Assembly: GCA_002221725.1 (NCBI GenBank)
Contig: NJFT01000031.1
Location: forward strand, 186,001 to 250,000
Reading direction: 5' to 3'
Length of the DNA: 64,000 bases
Origin: Scedosporium boydii
Lineage: Eukaryota; Ascomycota; Sordariomycetes; Microascales; Microascaceae
Position numbers and translations under genes: made by a program. Numbering within the stretch: the stretch's first letter is position 1; the number at the start of each line of letters is the position of its first letter. This document shows, piece after piece, positions 1 to 11,955 of this stretch. Under the pieces are notes generated by a model, which saw only the letters and a program-made list of their open reading frames with translations, was not told the DNA's origin and made no database searches.

Positions 1-2
1 CC

Positions 3-350
3 GTCACGGCTGAATCAAACGACATGGAGACTGTTCCCGGTAACGAGCCCAAAATCGGCACGAATCTCAACATCGAGCACTGGCGCTTGATAAATCTGAT
101 TTTCATCCTCACTGCGGCCATCCAGCTGTTGCTTGGCCTTGCCAATCTGTTCTTTGCGCACAAGGTTGTCATCCCCGACAGTGGACTTGTTGACGAGGCC
201 AGGATTTTGCGTGCCATGATGAAGGAGGAGAATTTGCAATCCGTGTCTTGCATGCGGGAGAGGAAGAAGGAGAAAGATACATCCCAATGGATATACCGAA
301 ATCAGCACATGGGTGGCGGGGTCTATGACCTGTATTTCGAGGAGCGGTAG
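3..350 (+). CDS. C-terminal exon of a membrane protein, 5' end outside the window
   Basis: The reading frame is already open at the left edge, so this is a 3' exon and the ATG at 24 need not be the start. About 115 residues are visible. A hydrophobic stretch just after the sequence HWRLINLIFILTAAIQLLL forms one clear membrane segment. It is followed by a basic/acidic cytosolic-type tail with a KKEKD cluster and a stop at 348-350. I recognise no family motif. The window starts too late to say what the protein does; a membrane protein with a short charged tail is all that can be supported. Confidence 0.55.
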   Translation, partial: VTAESNDMETVPGNEPKIGTNLNIEHWRLINLIFILTAAIQLLLGLANLFFAHKVVIPDSGLVDEARILRAMMKEENLQSVSCMRERKKEKDTSQWIYRNQHMGGGVYDLYFEER

Positions 351-2031
351 ATGCATCTAAAGCGAGTGGGTAATTTTTGTACTATAACGAGCAGGTGTCT
401 GACCTGCTTGGTGTCGAGTGTTTCGAGATTCTTCGTCCATATCCCTTTTTCAATTTCTATAGACTTTAACTTGCCAATCCCACCGCGACGTATTGCCTAG
501 TACGTTCTCAGCCTCCTAATCCTCTTAAATATTATCTACGGAGAATTTGTGTCGTGTTAAGCCGCTACATCGTCCCTGTATTAGCCTCCCATTCTCAGTT
601 AAGGGCTCCGATGGACAACCCTCGTGTTGCCGACCCGAGCGGGAACGAGATGCAAGTTTACAATGCCGGTCATCGAGGCAGAGACTGTTGACTGACAGGA
701 GTCCCCGCGGGATATTGGACCCTATAGACCAGGCACCTGTAATCTCTTCTTCTCTCAAAGTCGCAACAAAATTAGCAAATAGGGTTGCGAGCTCTGCTGG
801 TTAAAGACAAATCTTGCTGTCTCGAAATACGTTCATTGGAGACGTACGATCAATGCGATTGATTCCACTTCATCAACTCGCGTCTGCATTTCGGGTCTAT
901 TGGGTATACTGGCTCCTCCTGGTCCCTATGCATGCGCCAACGTCGCGTAACCCTCCTTCGATTCAGTTTCAGGCCTTTAGCTTTTGGTCACGGATTTCCT
1001 TTCCATGAAAGGCGATGGATCAGACCCATTCTCGTGATACCGAGTCATACGACATCAGGGATCCCTCGACAACCGCAGTGTTTAGTTAAGCGCCATTTGA
1101 TCCTTCACCCGAACAGGTCGCGAAAATCACATGCATGGCAATCCCAATCCAATGTCAACAACAATTGACGCTAACAGGAATCTATGAACTAGTTTGTTGA
1201 TACAGCCCTTCCACGTGGCTCCCATTCCTCGGGCTTGTCAGCACCATCCATGAAACCGAATGGTGTTGATGATGTTACTGATACGGCACGGCACGCAAGC
1301 TACTCGCCCCATATGGAAAGCCCGAATCGGGTTCTTGATTTGCCCCAAGAAACTGTTCGAGGTCGGGGCGGTCACCTCTCCCACTGGTTCTCATGATAGT
1401 AGTTATTCTGCACACACTGTGACTCTTTGGAGTGTCTTGCCCACCAAGGCCAACACCCTGATACCGCAATGGCCATTTTAAATGGAAATCTAAAGTTCCC
1501 TGTCTGAATGCTCAGCTCGTGACCCAAGCCTACTGGACAAACCGTCTCGCTTTCCAAAGCTATACAACAACAAGAGAACAACTCTTGCACATGAATGGCG
1601 CACTGTCTGAAAATTACCAAGCTCACAAGGAAGAGATCCGTGAGATATCGTATCCAGTATTCTGTGTATTAACATGTGACGTAGTCTCAGTCTCAAGAAT
1701 TTGTCTCCGTAGTTTGTATAGATCCTGAGCGGGAGTGAAATGCCCGCTAGATCCTAAACGGCAGCTGGACTACAAAGATAGCGCTGCAAAACCTGCCTCT
1801 ACATTTCGCTAAACATGGGAGAAGGGAATATATTCTATAATCGCTATTCTTTATTACTCTGCATCTTTAGCGGAGCATTATCCATATCACGGAGCAGGAA
1901 GTAAGTTTCCTTAACTTCTTCTGCGACTCCATATAAGCCCCGAAGGAGCACTTGTTTTCTGTTCCGTCCATGGCAGCCTTCGCGAGACCTGTCTTTCTTC
2001 CTTTTACAACCCCCTTTCTTCTAATTCTAAG
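351..2031. other. Intergenic region without a supported gene
   Basis: Normal-GC sequence. The open frames here are short, overlap on both strands, and show no domain, signal peptide or splice-consistent extension. A TATA-like ATATAAG at about 1932 lies some 100 bp upstream of the secreted-protein ATG and may serve it. Confidence 0.5.
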
Positions 2032-2536
2032 ATGCGCTCCTTTGTATTTTCCATTACGGCCCTTTTGGCGGCCACGAGTGCCTTCGCGGCATCTTTCACT
2101 CCGGCCACCACTTGCGCTCCAGGATCTCCGCCTGCTTTCACTCCTGTTTGGAGGCTAAAGCGGCGTGATCCTAGCGTCTACCACGACATCTCGGACTCAG
2201 TAAAGAATATAGACTACGATGTGGGAAATTTCTTCCAGGACACCACAAATTTAGTGGAAGATGGCGAGTGTGATATTGTCAAGTGTGGCAAGGCACTTGG
2301 ACTTCCCGTTCTCACCTGCGTTGCCGCCTTGGCAAATGGTGGTATTCTCATGATATCCGATCTGGTGTGCTTAACTCGGGTGAGTCGTTGTAGATCGCCT
2401 TAGCACTCCACATCTCTTGGAGAGGGTACTAACTGAACATCAATAGATTGTGGAATTTGGGGACATAGGACCTGAAGCTTGTGAGGGCTGTGCAACCGCC
2501 ATTGCTAAGCATTATTATGGTGTCGATAACAATTAG
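2032..2536 (+). CDS. Small secreted cysteine-containing protein (2 exons)
   Basis: Exons 2032-2379 and 2447-2536 are joined by a 67-nt intron with a GTGAGT donor, a ctaac branch motif and a caatAG acceptor, giving 145 aa in phase 0. Residues 1-20 are a textbook signal peptide (MRSFVFSITALLAATSAFAA), so the product is probably secreted. A KR pair near residue 43 could be a Kex2 processing site. The mature part has seven cysteines, with a C-terminal spacing (DIVKC, LPVLTC, DLVC, EACEGC) that reminds me of the fungal calcium-binding-protein (CBP1-type) domain. That resemblance comes from memory of the motif only. Without the splice the ORF would end in VSRCRSP, outside the cysteine pattern. It is a reasonable effector-type candidate; the role is unproven. 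Confidence 0.7.
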
Positions 2537-4318
2537 CACCGACTGCGGTAAAACAGTTTATTTGTATACAGCATTACTATCTTCGGGCTGGCTCGCACAT
2601 CAGGGAAAGCACGGGCGGAGAGCTGGCTACATTGTGCTCCTCGGATGGGATTACTTTGGGTACCCAGCGGATAGACTGGGCTAAATGCAGACGAACAGAT
2701 GTAATTAGATGAGAACTGATCCACGCATTCAAGACTCCGTGGGGGGAACTGAGCAGTATTAGGACACGATTCGGATCCTGTCCAGGACGGGATTATACAC
2801 CTCGACGGCCTCCTGCTCACGCCCCTACCCGAATCTTCAGTTCTTTTTCTAGTCTAAGCCGGATATCATTTTGCAGCTAACATATCTTGATGTGGATAAT
2901 ATCGCTTACACCTGTTTGTGGTCTCCTTGGTGCAGCCCAGAAGTGTCTAACTTGCATGGGTGGCTAGGGGCGTTCTCACATTACCAACTTTCGTTCGCCC
3001 TCGCCTTCACTTCCTGAGATACTCCATATTATCTGGCATCGAAGGAGGAGGATGAAAAACCCAGCCAAGGACTTAAGCAAATGATCCGTTCAAACTGCGA
3101 TGCTTCTGACTTGCCGCGTTTCCCCCATCATCTATTCAGGAATAAAGCCGGATCACTGGTCAGTCCGTTCAAGCTTCAACTCAAGCCGCGCCTACTACGA
3201 AGGTTCCAACAATAGTGGCCGTGTTGGACGTGTCGATTATGGGGTTCATATTCGACAGTCGACATGGGAATATAATGGAATATAACAGTGAATTGATCAG
3301 TCTGAAGTAACGATGCCCCGTGGAGGAACGCTGGACTTTCGTCGGTCAATATGAGGGGAATTTGGTATGAAAGATGAGCCGATAAAGTATTGTCGCATAT
3401 CATTTTTGAAGTATTTGTAGCTCACGAGCGTAGGATTTTAGACACCATTTCTGTTCGTGTATCAAAACGCCTGAAGACAATCAGCCCAGCCAAAGTGACG
3501 GCGTCGAAAGGCGAAGAGAAAATGGCCGGCTGACCCAAACTAATTTTGTAGCCCAAATGTCTAGCGATCGATCTCGAGAGGTTTTAGGATCGCCGCCTCC
3601 CAGGAGTGAGGACATCCGCAGCATCGAGGAGCTGCACTTCCACCAAGTCCTGAAATATAAGGCAAGAATCTGGAAAACCACAAATCAGGAATTGGGCCGA
3701 ATTGGGTGAGCTCCATAGAATAGGGTTGGAGGAATCCCGACACTTTTCGATGATCACGGATATGTTCCGAGAGCCATTTTCTTTTTCCGCCCGCCAATGT
3801 GACCCAAAAATGAATATTAGATCGCATATGGTCACGTCGCACATCCACGTCACATACCATGCAGCAACATGCCGGCACAGCCAGCCAAGTCTGCCCTGAC
3901 CCCGGACAGGCCAATCAGGAAGACTTAAATTCAATCGATCCCGGTGTTCGATGGGACCGAGCAAAATCTGGCCAGTCTTCCATCCATCCATCCATCTCTG
4001 AAGTGGAAGTACCCGATCATAGCATCAGGCTGCGGAATGCTACTTGTTGGTCCAAGTACCAGCTTAAAATGATGTCCCATCCCTGCTCCTCCTCCCATCG
4101 CAGAAACGGGATCGTGGATAAGGAGCCGCTTCTTCGATGTTGGGAGTTGGGAGACATGCTGACTGCGTATCTACGACTGATGATAAAAAGGAATCCACTT
4201 CTTCTCAACATTGTTTGGGACAGGCGTTGGTCCTTCGGTGATTCTGCCTAACGACTTCACGATCTCGTAACACACGTATACACCTAGAGTTGTTTGTTTG
4301 TTTTCTCCTTGCCCAACG
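2537..4318. other. Intergenic region without a supported gene
   Basis: Open frames at 3561-3991 (minus) and 3859-4251 (plus) overlap each other, lack recognisable domains and have no convincing splice partners. They are treated as chance frames. A short CATC microsatellite lies at about 3980-3995. Confidence 0.45.
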
Positions 4319-4563
4319 ATGGTGGTCCACGAAAAAATCAGGGCTTATCGATTGCGCCACGACAGGCTCCAGAACTTACTCCGAGAGATTTTCCAGGACG
4401 ATAAAATTACAGTTGATGTATGTGGCACGCACACACCCCCCGTGGCCCGAAACAAGGATGAACAAATGAAATTTACGAAAAACAGCAAGTTGGGGAGATG
4501 TACACTGTATACCTGCCTCGATACTTGGACAGTGTAGGTCCCGACTTCGCCTTCACCGACTGA
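4319..4563 (+). CDS. Hypothetical 58-aa protein (2 exons)
   Basis: Exon 1 (4319-4417) and exon 2 (4486-4563) are separated by a 68-nt intron with a GTATGT donor and an aaacAG acceptor. Frame is kept and 58 aa result, beginning MVVHEKIRAYRLRHDRLQNL and ending VGPDFAFTD. The N-terminal part is helical and basic, like a short coiled coil. The unspliced frame also stays open for a while, so the splice model is a judgement based on signal quality and a more protein-like C-terminus. No family is recognised. It could also be the remnant of a longer gene. Confidence 0.35.
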
Positions 4564-5261
4564 AACACCCTTGCGCCTTCATCGTCTTAGGCGTATGATC
4601 TGCTAATTGCAGGAGAGCGTTCAGGAGGAACGCCAGAAAGTTGACGCACTGAGAAGTCGACGATAGTGAGACAGTGGTCACAGGGATTTTCGGAACAGAA
4701 GATGAGGCGGGTCGGGGGGAGGAAAAGGGGGGTGGAGAGGGGTTTAGGCGACCTAGTGTAAGTTAATTCTGTCAACTTGGGCTTCAAACACAAAAGAGTG
4801 GGCTTCTGGACTTTAGGCAGTGGTTGGCAGTCATGGCTTAATGTACCAAGCGGAAAATGTACCTGGTCAACGATGGAGGGGTCTTGTATTAGGAGATAGA
4901 GAAACTCGCGTCTCACATTCTCACCGCCTAATGCACAGCGGCCTGCCTTCCGAGTACGCATAAGGTAAACACTGGCCGTGTTGTCATAGTGATGTACTTC
5001 GTACACGCACATCAATGCAGGACAAGACCACCTCATTTGTTCCAAATTACCTCGGGGCGAGCGCCGTCACCCTTGTCAACCTTGGCCATGAATATTTCTA
5101 CATTGAAGGCCAGGCTCTGTTTTTCACTGCACCAGCATTCGGCATCTCAGAGCGCTCATTTATAAATACGCTCGAGGCCAGACAAGAGATGTGTCGTCAC
5201 TGACACAAGCACGCGTCTACGAGGAAATCTACTCACACGATCTCCATAATATTATTCCACC
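4564..5261. other. Intergenic region upstream of the CorA-like gene
   Basis: Opposing open frames (4587-5045 minus, 5015-5203 plus) have no recognisable features. The stretch probably holds the promoter and 5' UTR of the gene starting at 5262. Confidence 0.4.
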
Positions 5262-7540
5262 ATGCTTGACCCGCTTGATGAGCTCCGGCACAGCTGCCAG
5301 AACTATATCACGTACCCTGAAAATCTTGTTCGGTACGGCGGTCCAAGGCATAAACTAAAATCGTTGAGAGCAGTGTTGGATGCTTTAAGTGGCTATCCAT
5401 CCGCAACGCAGGCCGGATTCGAACTGTTCGACACAGAAGGAGGAGAAAATGGAATAGACGTTGTGGACGTTTCGGATGACCATGGCGGTATGGATATGCC
5501 TTTTTTTTTTTTTTTTTTTCCCCTTCTCTTCGTTTTCGGGCGCTATTGAGGACAATTAATAAGAAAGTCTAATTCTCTAACTCCAACGTCATATTAGAGC
5601 GAACTTCAATCTTTATTGAGGACCATAAGCATTTGCAAGAACACTTGGAGTCAAAGCTCAGTGATCCGAAGTTCCGCTACATGTGAGTTTTCCTCAATGC
5701 TACTCGTCCTGTTATCAAGAAGGGTATACCGGCACTCGTAGATGATTCGGGATTATGGCTTGGGAGGAGGCACTTTCTCACATATGAGGCCTGACTCTTC
5801 TCTCTAGTTCCATCGAGGCCTGCTCCTCTCGGGATCCCCTGGCGTGCACCAGGAACACGCTGGCGCTTCTCGCGTCTTATCACCAACTTCAGCCTGCCTT
5901 CTTGGACGCCGTGTTTGGGTTCCGGTCCAACCACTCCTACAAACCTTTGGACTGGTCCGTGGCAACTTTCGACTTTGATGATACCATTTCACTCTCCGAT
6001 GAGAAAACATTCCGCATACCATCATTAGGGAGAAGTGGGCGGGAGATTAGAACCACGTATCTTCTTCGTGGGGTAGAACCATCCCAATCCATCCGCGGGT
6101 GGAACTGGGGTGTACGCCAATTGGGCCTTCACCACGTATTCGACGTGGAGACCGGCAGAGCCCTATGGATATCCGTCAAAGGGAACAAAGGATTTCGGGA
6201 GTCGGTTGAGGAGAACTTGCAGGAGGGCAGTTCCGATACGGCCTCTTCACTGCATCCCTCAAATCTTTGCGACTCGATCGAGTCTTTTCCTGCTTCTATG
6301 GAGTTACACCACATGGCTCTTGACTGGTGCGATGCAAACTGGCGATGGTACATATCCGACCTGGAAGCTCGCTTACGGCAAGTCATAGAAAAGGCTAGCA
6401 CTGTTACCATTGATCAAATTCCCCTTTCGGAGAGCATCCCGAAGGATGTCAAGCGGACCTACATGCGCTTCTCCGCAACAACTGCCCCGGGATTAGCTCC
6501 CCCAGCACCAGAAAAAGGGATATCTCGGCAGACAACACTGTTTTCGCGGTTGACAAGCCCGAGGCGGTCATTTACCATCGCCAAAGTAAAGAGTTTCGGA
6601 AAGGGCTCTATCGGAAGTGGTAATGTCCGGTTACCAAACAACGCTTTTGGCACTACCCATTTTGACCATCAGGAGCAAAACCAGAGCCGGACGGCGCCAC
6701 CAGAGAGCAGAAGGGCCGAGGAGCAACTCGTTTCACTCAACGTTTGCACGGTTCGGGACCAGCAGGAACTCCAGCTTCTTAGCGAGAAGGTCCAAGAAGG
6801 GCTGATAGTCGTTAGGGATAACTCGGCGGTCATTCGCCAGCTAAAAGAAGAATACCTGGCTGTCGTACGCCGGCCAAAGTTTCCACTCCATCTACATAGC
6901 CGGGCACAGGAGAGCGTAGCCCGATTTGCGAAGGCCGTTGGAGGGATCGAGGAGAGGATGTCAAGACGTGCGGGCCAACTTGAACAGCTAGCCATTCTGG
7001 CCCAAAATGGCAGATCTCTTGTGAGTGTCCAAAACGTGATTTCCAGAAGGGGGCCCGAATGGCTAACCGTTCCACTTCATCCATAGTTTGCTGCTGTGCA
7101 GCAACAACAAATCTTTCAGATGACCAAAATCTACTCTGATCACTCCAACACAATCACCGGCCATATGAGGGAGCTTGCGTCCCAGACAGCCAAGGATACT
7201 TGGGCCATGCAGAAGATAACAGTGGTCACATTGGTCTTCCTTCCAGGAACATTCATTGCCGTAAGAAAATCCTTCAGCTGATTTCGCTTATCCTTGTCCA
7301 AGATCTTTCAAGTACTAACTAGCGAGCTAGACGTTTATTCAAAGCGGCATGTTCAACTGGAGCGAAGCATCGGACACGAAAGTTGTTCCGGAGTTCGTGC
7401 TGAAAAAACCTGCTCTTTACTTCTTCATAATCTGCGTCGCTGTACTTTTCATATTCATCATCACACTCCTGTCTTGTATGGGTCGAAAGAGGGGGAACGG
7501 AGCTACGCCAGTTCCCAGAGATGCCGACGCAATGGTATAA
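5262..7540 (+). CDS. CorA-like Mg2+ transporter-type membrane protein (5 exons)
   Basis: Exons 5262-5487, 5598-5682, 5808-7020, 7087-7260 and 7331-7540 join in frame to 635 aa. All donors are GT (GTATGG, GTGAGT, GTGAGT, GTAAGA) and all acceptors AG. The long N-terminal cytosolic part matches the architecture of fungal CorA-like proteins, with a helical region before the membrane (TKIYSDHSNTITGHMREL). Two C-terminal membrane segments follow: about residues 551-571 (ITVVTLVFLPGTFIA) and 594-615 (ALYFFIICVAVLFIFIITLL). The CorA signature GMN at the end of TM1 is GMF here (572-574), as in a divergent fungal subgroup, so magnesium transport cannot be assumed. Intron 1 carries an uninterrupted run of about 19 T. 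CorA-family proteins form pentameric channels; the substrate of this branch is unknown. Confidence 0.8.
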
Positions 7541-8611
7541 ACAGAAATGAGGCATCGATTAATTTTTGAGTGAATCTATTTCATCCTTCCAGTATTAGCC
7601 AAGACTGAAGCTGTGCCCATGCATTTACCGCAGGAGAGATTTGTCTTGAAGCCAATTTCCAAGAGGGACCTCTGGGTCATCTTTCCACTACGCCACCGCA
7701 CGCAGCCTGGTCTGGTTGTATATGCAAGACCTCACATGCATAAGATGGGGCGGCTTCGTCTTGATACCAGTCCATACGTACCTTCGTACCTAGGTACACT
7801 GCATAAATTGATATTGTGCTGCTGCCTGGCGAGCATGCGAACTTTCCCGCGTTAACCACCCTGGAACCCGGTCCCTCCAGCGTCGTGGTGGCAGAACAAG
7901 GTATCTCGCTCTTTGCCCACCCACGCAAGAAATCAATGGTTCGCGAATCGAATTTGGGCAGCAATTAGCCTGGTGTATTGTAGCGAGCCAACGGGGATTG
8001 GGCGAAGGCAGTAAAATTTCGCCATACACCTTCGTCATTGCCGTGGTAAAAGGGCCGCTGGCGACGTCTCCCGTGACTTGGTCGTAGAGCCTGGTCACGA
8101 AGCAATGCTCCTTCAATCAATTGATTGATCTTTTTTCCAGATTTAAATGCCCCCCCCGCCCGCATCTACCCCTCCTTCTCCAGCAGCCTTGGAGAATGCG
8201 ATAATGGAATAAAGGCAACTACTACATAATCACTCCTACTGCCACTTTTCCCCTGCGGAGCCGGTGAAACTATGGACGCATGTTTTGCCCATTAGACCGG
8301 GCATTCATCCACGCCCATTGCGATCTACTGCTGTGCGACAAGGCGCTAAGGTACTTCAACCTTTGTTTCAATGACGGACCGATGTTCGAAAGATGCGATT
8401 TGGCCAAGCGGCAAGCTGGACATTGGAGGATAGAACAATTTGTCGAATAAATAATCCGTTCCACGATATCGGCTTCCAGCCCCACGGCCGGAGTGAAGAG
8501 CCCATCATCCCGAATCGGTAGCAACGCCTCTACCCTCCGGCGACAATTTACGACGTCTACTCTATCCCGCATATTTTCACCTTCCTGTCGAGTAATCCCT
8601 GCTCTGCCGAG
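7541..8611. other. Intergenic region without a supported gene
   Basis: Minus-strand frames at 7677-8165 and 8270-8818 (the latter overlapping exon 1 of the kinase gene) have no domain support. I see no RNA gene or repeat. Confidence 0.45.
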
Positions 8612-11600
8612 ATGAGCTCGGCCCCCAATTGGGGGTCGGCTTCGGTCAATACAACCGACACAGCGTCCCGTTTCAGGCGGTTCATCGAAACACGTTCTCA
8701 ATTTGGTTTCAACGGTTTGAACAGTTTGAAGCGCGTGCCGTACATGCGGTACTGTGATCTTGAAGAATTTTGGAAAGACGAGACCATTGAGGATGTCCTT
8801 CACTGCAGCGGATACCACGTCCGGATCAGCTTGTCTGATATCCGGTCCAATTACTTACTTATCTTGTCGACGCTGGTTTTCATCGGACACGTCGATTCCC
8901 TCCAACACTTCCAAAACCAGCGCCTCAGCGATGCCAATATGCCACTAACAACGATTCAAGTTGATCGCAGATTTGCGCCAAAAAATTTTTCCGAGGTTTG
9001 GGAATTGTTCAAAGAGGAGCAATGGCGGTTCTGCCCACTCATTCTCCGCTCCGGCCAGGGAAATGAAGGACCCAGTCCGCCTCTCAGTCCCTCCATAGAT
9101 GGATCCATAGATCCTAGGCAGGTTCTGCCAATCTGCAACCGGCAGGTTATTCATGGAGAGAACGATCACAAGTGGGTAGAAATTGTTGAGTTGGACAAGG
9201 GCTGTTCCGATGTCAAGCGTGTAAGAGACCCTCCCGTACGCCGACCTCCAAAGCACTAACATCCGTTGGGGTTTTGCTAGGCCGTCTTCAAAATCTACTG
9301 CGGAAGCGACAACCCTCGGGGCTGGCGGCAGGAGGTCGAAATGTACAACGAGCTCCAGAGGAAAGGCAAAGTTCACGACAACATTGTCAGAATGTTTGGG
9401 TCTTTTCAACAATACAACCTTAACTATATCGTTCTAGAATATGCCGACGGACACACCCTCGAGGATCTTTTTCAGAGTCGGCCCGAATTCCATTCCGCTC
9501 AAGATATCAAGGAATTCTTCGAGCAGCTCGTCGTCGGTTTGTTCTCAGCCCTCCACAGGCTAGAGTCGTGCAAAATGTGCGTTGAATCCAAGCTCGAAAG
9601 TAAAAACTGTTACCGGCCTAACAATATTTTGAGCTGCCAGTGTCCATCGCGATATCAAACCGTCAAACATACTATTATTCCGTAGTCCAGACCATATCGT
9701 TTTTAAGTTGTCCGACTTTGAGTGCGCATCGACATGCGACACTCGGGACGGTGGCGAGTACCATTATGATGACGGGAGCAAGACCTACAGTACGGGTATC
9801 AAACAGAAGAGAGAAGAAACATCATCGCTGACCGTTTGCAGGTGCACCGGAACGTTTGACATGCCTGGAATTGGATGAAGAGGCACGGCAAAAACAGTCT
9901 ACGAAGTTTAACGTATTCGAACTCGGCACCGTCATTAGCGAAACCCTAGTGTGGGTAAATCTCAAAGAAGATGGCAGGACGGGGTTCGAAAATGATCGCA
10001 AGGAATACATTTGGCATTATAATCGGCCCAATCTCGAGGCCGGATATGGAAACGCTTTCCACAACGGCCGTGTCGTCTTGCCTTGCGTGAAAGAGTGGCA
10101 TTCCAAGGCCGTGGCTAACTCTCGACCTTTCGACGATATATCCGCCGTTGTCAAGGAAATATTAGACAATGACATCTTGGTGCCGGGACCAGATCGCCAA
10201 ACCCCCAAGCAAATTGTCAATACTTACATGTCTTGCACGGGTCTAGCCAAGGACTACCCAGGCGAGAGTCCACGATCTATCTACGATATGGCGACCTCCT
10301 CGAGATCTAACCATCGGCCATCCCGTTCACATCAACCAAGAGAGCCACTCATGTCTATAATCAATGAAGATCTTGCTCAAAGCTCGCGCACGATATCACA
10401 ACAGGTCGCCCACGATCGTTCAAATACTAATATCAATACCCGTGAAAGCAGCATCGCCACCCCCGGCTTTGAAAGCCCCAGGATCGGATACCAGAATGAG
10501 GTGCATGGTCCGCACTGGCCTCCCAACTCGGCCGATCATTTTTTAGAAAGTCGACAGCATCGCCATGGGGGAAAATCCTTCCACAATGCTTCTCCTGGTA
10601 GCTTGGGTGGCAGCTTTTCACACCATCGGATACCGCCGGACTTCTCGCACGACGCCGACAGAGCGAACGGCGTGAACACATCGGGACCAGACACTCGCCG
10701 AAACACGAATTCACAAGACCAATATTACCCACGCACTGGGGAGCCGTCCCGCCCGAAACAGTATTCGCGCTCCGGGCCAGTATTCCATAATAATTCTCCA
10801 TACGTACAGAGCGGAGACCAGGGGGGAACCTTGGTGTGCGGTGGGAACCACAGGAGCTTGAGAGAGTATCGGAACCCGAGGAACTCCACAATGCAGGAAA
10901 CTTTCCAGTCACAAGTGGCAATTGAGACGCGACCTCAGTCCCTTATCACACCCAAGTCGAGCTTGGAACGTGCTCCGTCAGCAGAATATGACGTGAACTC
11001 GCCAGACAGATCAAACCAATCGGCATATCCGAAAGATGACACTACCCCGAGTGAATGCGTTGACGACATTTTAAAAGAGAAAAACAGGGGTGTCAAGGCG
11101 CTAGATAACCCTGTCGGCATGTGCGTGCACCGGGAGCTAAGAAAGCGCGAAATAATACTCATTATCGACGATTCGGCAGCGATGAGGGCATCGCACCGTA
11201 GCGCCGTTCTGGACACAGTGGAAGCCCTGCTGTGGCTGTCCAAACCCATAGATACAAATGGGTGCGAATTGTTTTTCGCCTCTCGACCGGAACGCATCAA
11301 GCCTTTTCGTTCAAGATGGAGGTCCAGTGTTCTGCTGGAAAAGATACGCGACCAACTTGGGAAGTCTGGCGGTCCCGGGCTGTGCAATATGGAGGATGCG
11401 GTCGCCACTGTGCTCGGCACAATCATGGACCCCAAGAAATCTTTCCATGCAACAACACTTTTGATCTTAACCAACGGAGTGTGGGATGAGGGAAATCATC
11501 CAGGCGGCCGCGGAGTTGAGAATCCAATCGTGAACACGGTTCGCCAAATGCTCGACCGGAGAATTGATCGTGTTGGTTTAGCTATCCAATTTGTTAGCTT

Positions 11601-11955
11601 TGGGGGTGACCGTAACGGGATCTCACGGTTAGAACACTTGGACGACTTCCTCCGAACACACCATGACCCCCGTCTTCGCAACATGTAGGTTACATATCGA
11701 AACCAAATAGTGGACGCAGCCATACTTTTCTTCTTTTCTAACTTGGATAATAGGGACATCGTAGATCACAAGCCCCACACCAGTCCGGTCTATCACATCC
11801 TCATCGGACCACTAAGTGCCCGCGTTGACGACGATCAGTCACACACCTCAAGCTCTCACTCAAATAAAGCTTTCCGTTCAGGACATTCTACACCCACGAT
11901 GCCACGCCGCCCGTCGTGGAATACTTACCAGGATATAGACCGGCGGTGGCCATGA
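8612..11955 (+). CDS. Protein kinase-like domain fused to a von Willebrand A-like domain (5 exons)
   Basis: Exons 8612-9220, 9281-9576, 9641-9789, 9842-11684 and 11754-11955 join to 1032 aa. Each junction restores a kinase motif. Residues 204-207 (AVFK) provide the beta-3 lysine, and 304-311 are the catalytic loop HRDIKPSN. Residues 327-329 are DFE where most kinases have DFG, and 352-355 (SAPE) match the APE motif. No glycine-rich loop is evident before AVFK. Residues of about 400-780 are a Ser/Arg/Asn-rich, probably disordered linker. From about 786 a vWA-like Rossmann fold begins (EIILIIDDSAAM), keeping DxS of the MIDAS motif but with Ala at the third position. It has later strands TTLLILTNGVWD and GLAIQFVSFGG. 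Likely a signalling or scaffold protein; activity is uncertain because of the DFE change. Confidence 0.8.

Noticed and set aside
3561..4251. Possible genes on both strands
   Set aside because: Overlapping frames without homology, start context or splice signals.
8270..8818. Minus-strand 182-codon ORF
   Set aside because: Overlaps exon 1 of the kinase-vWA gene and has no domain.
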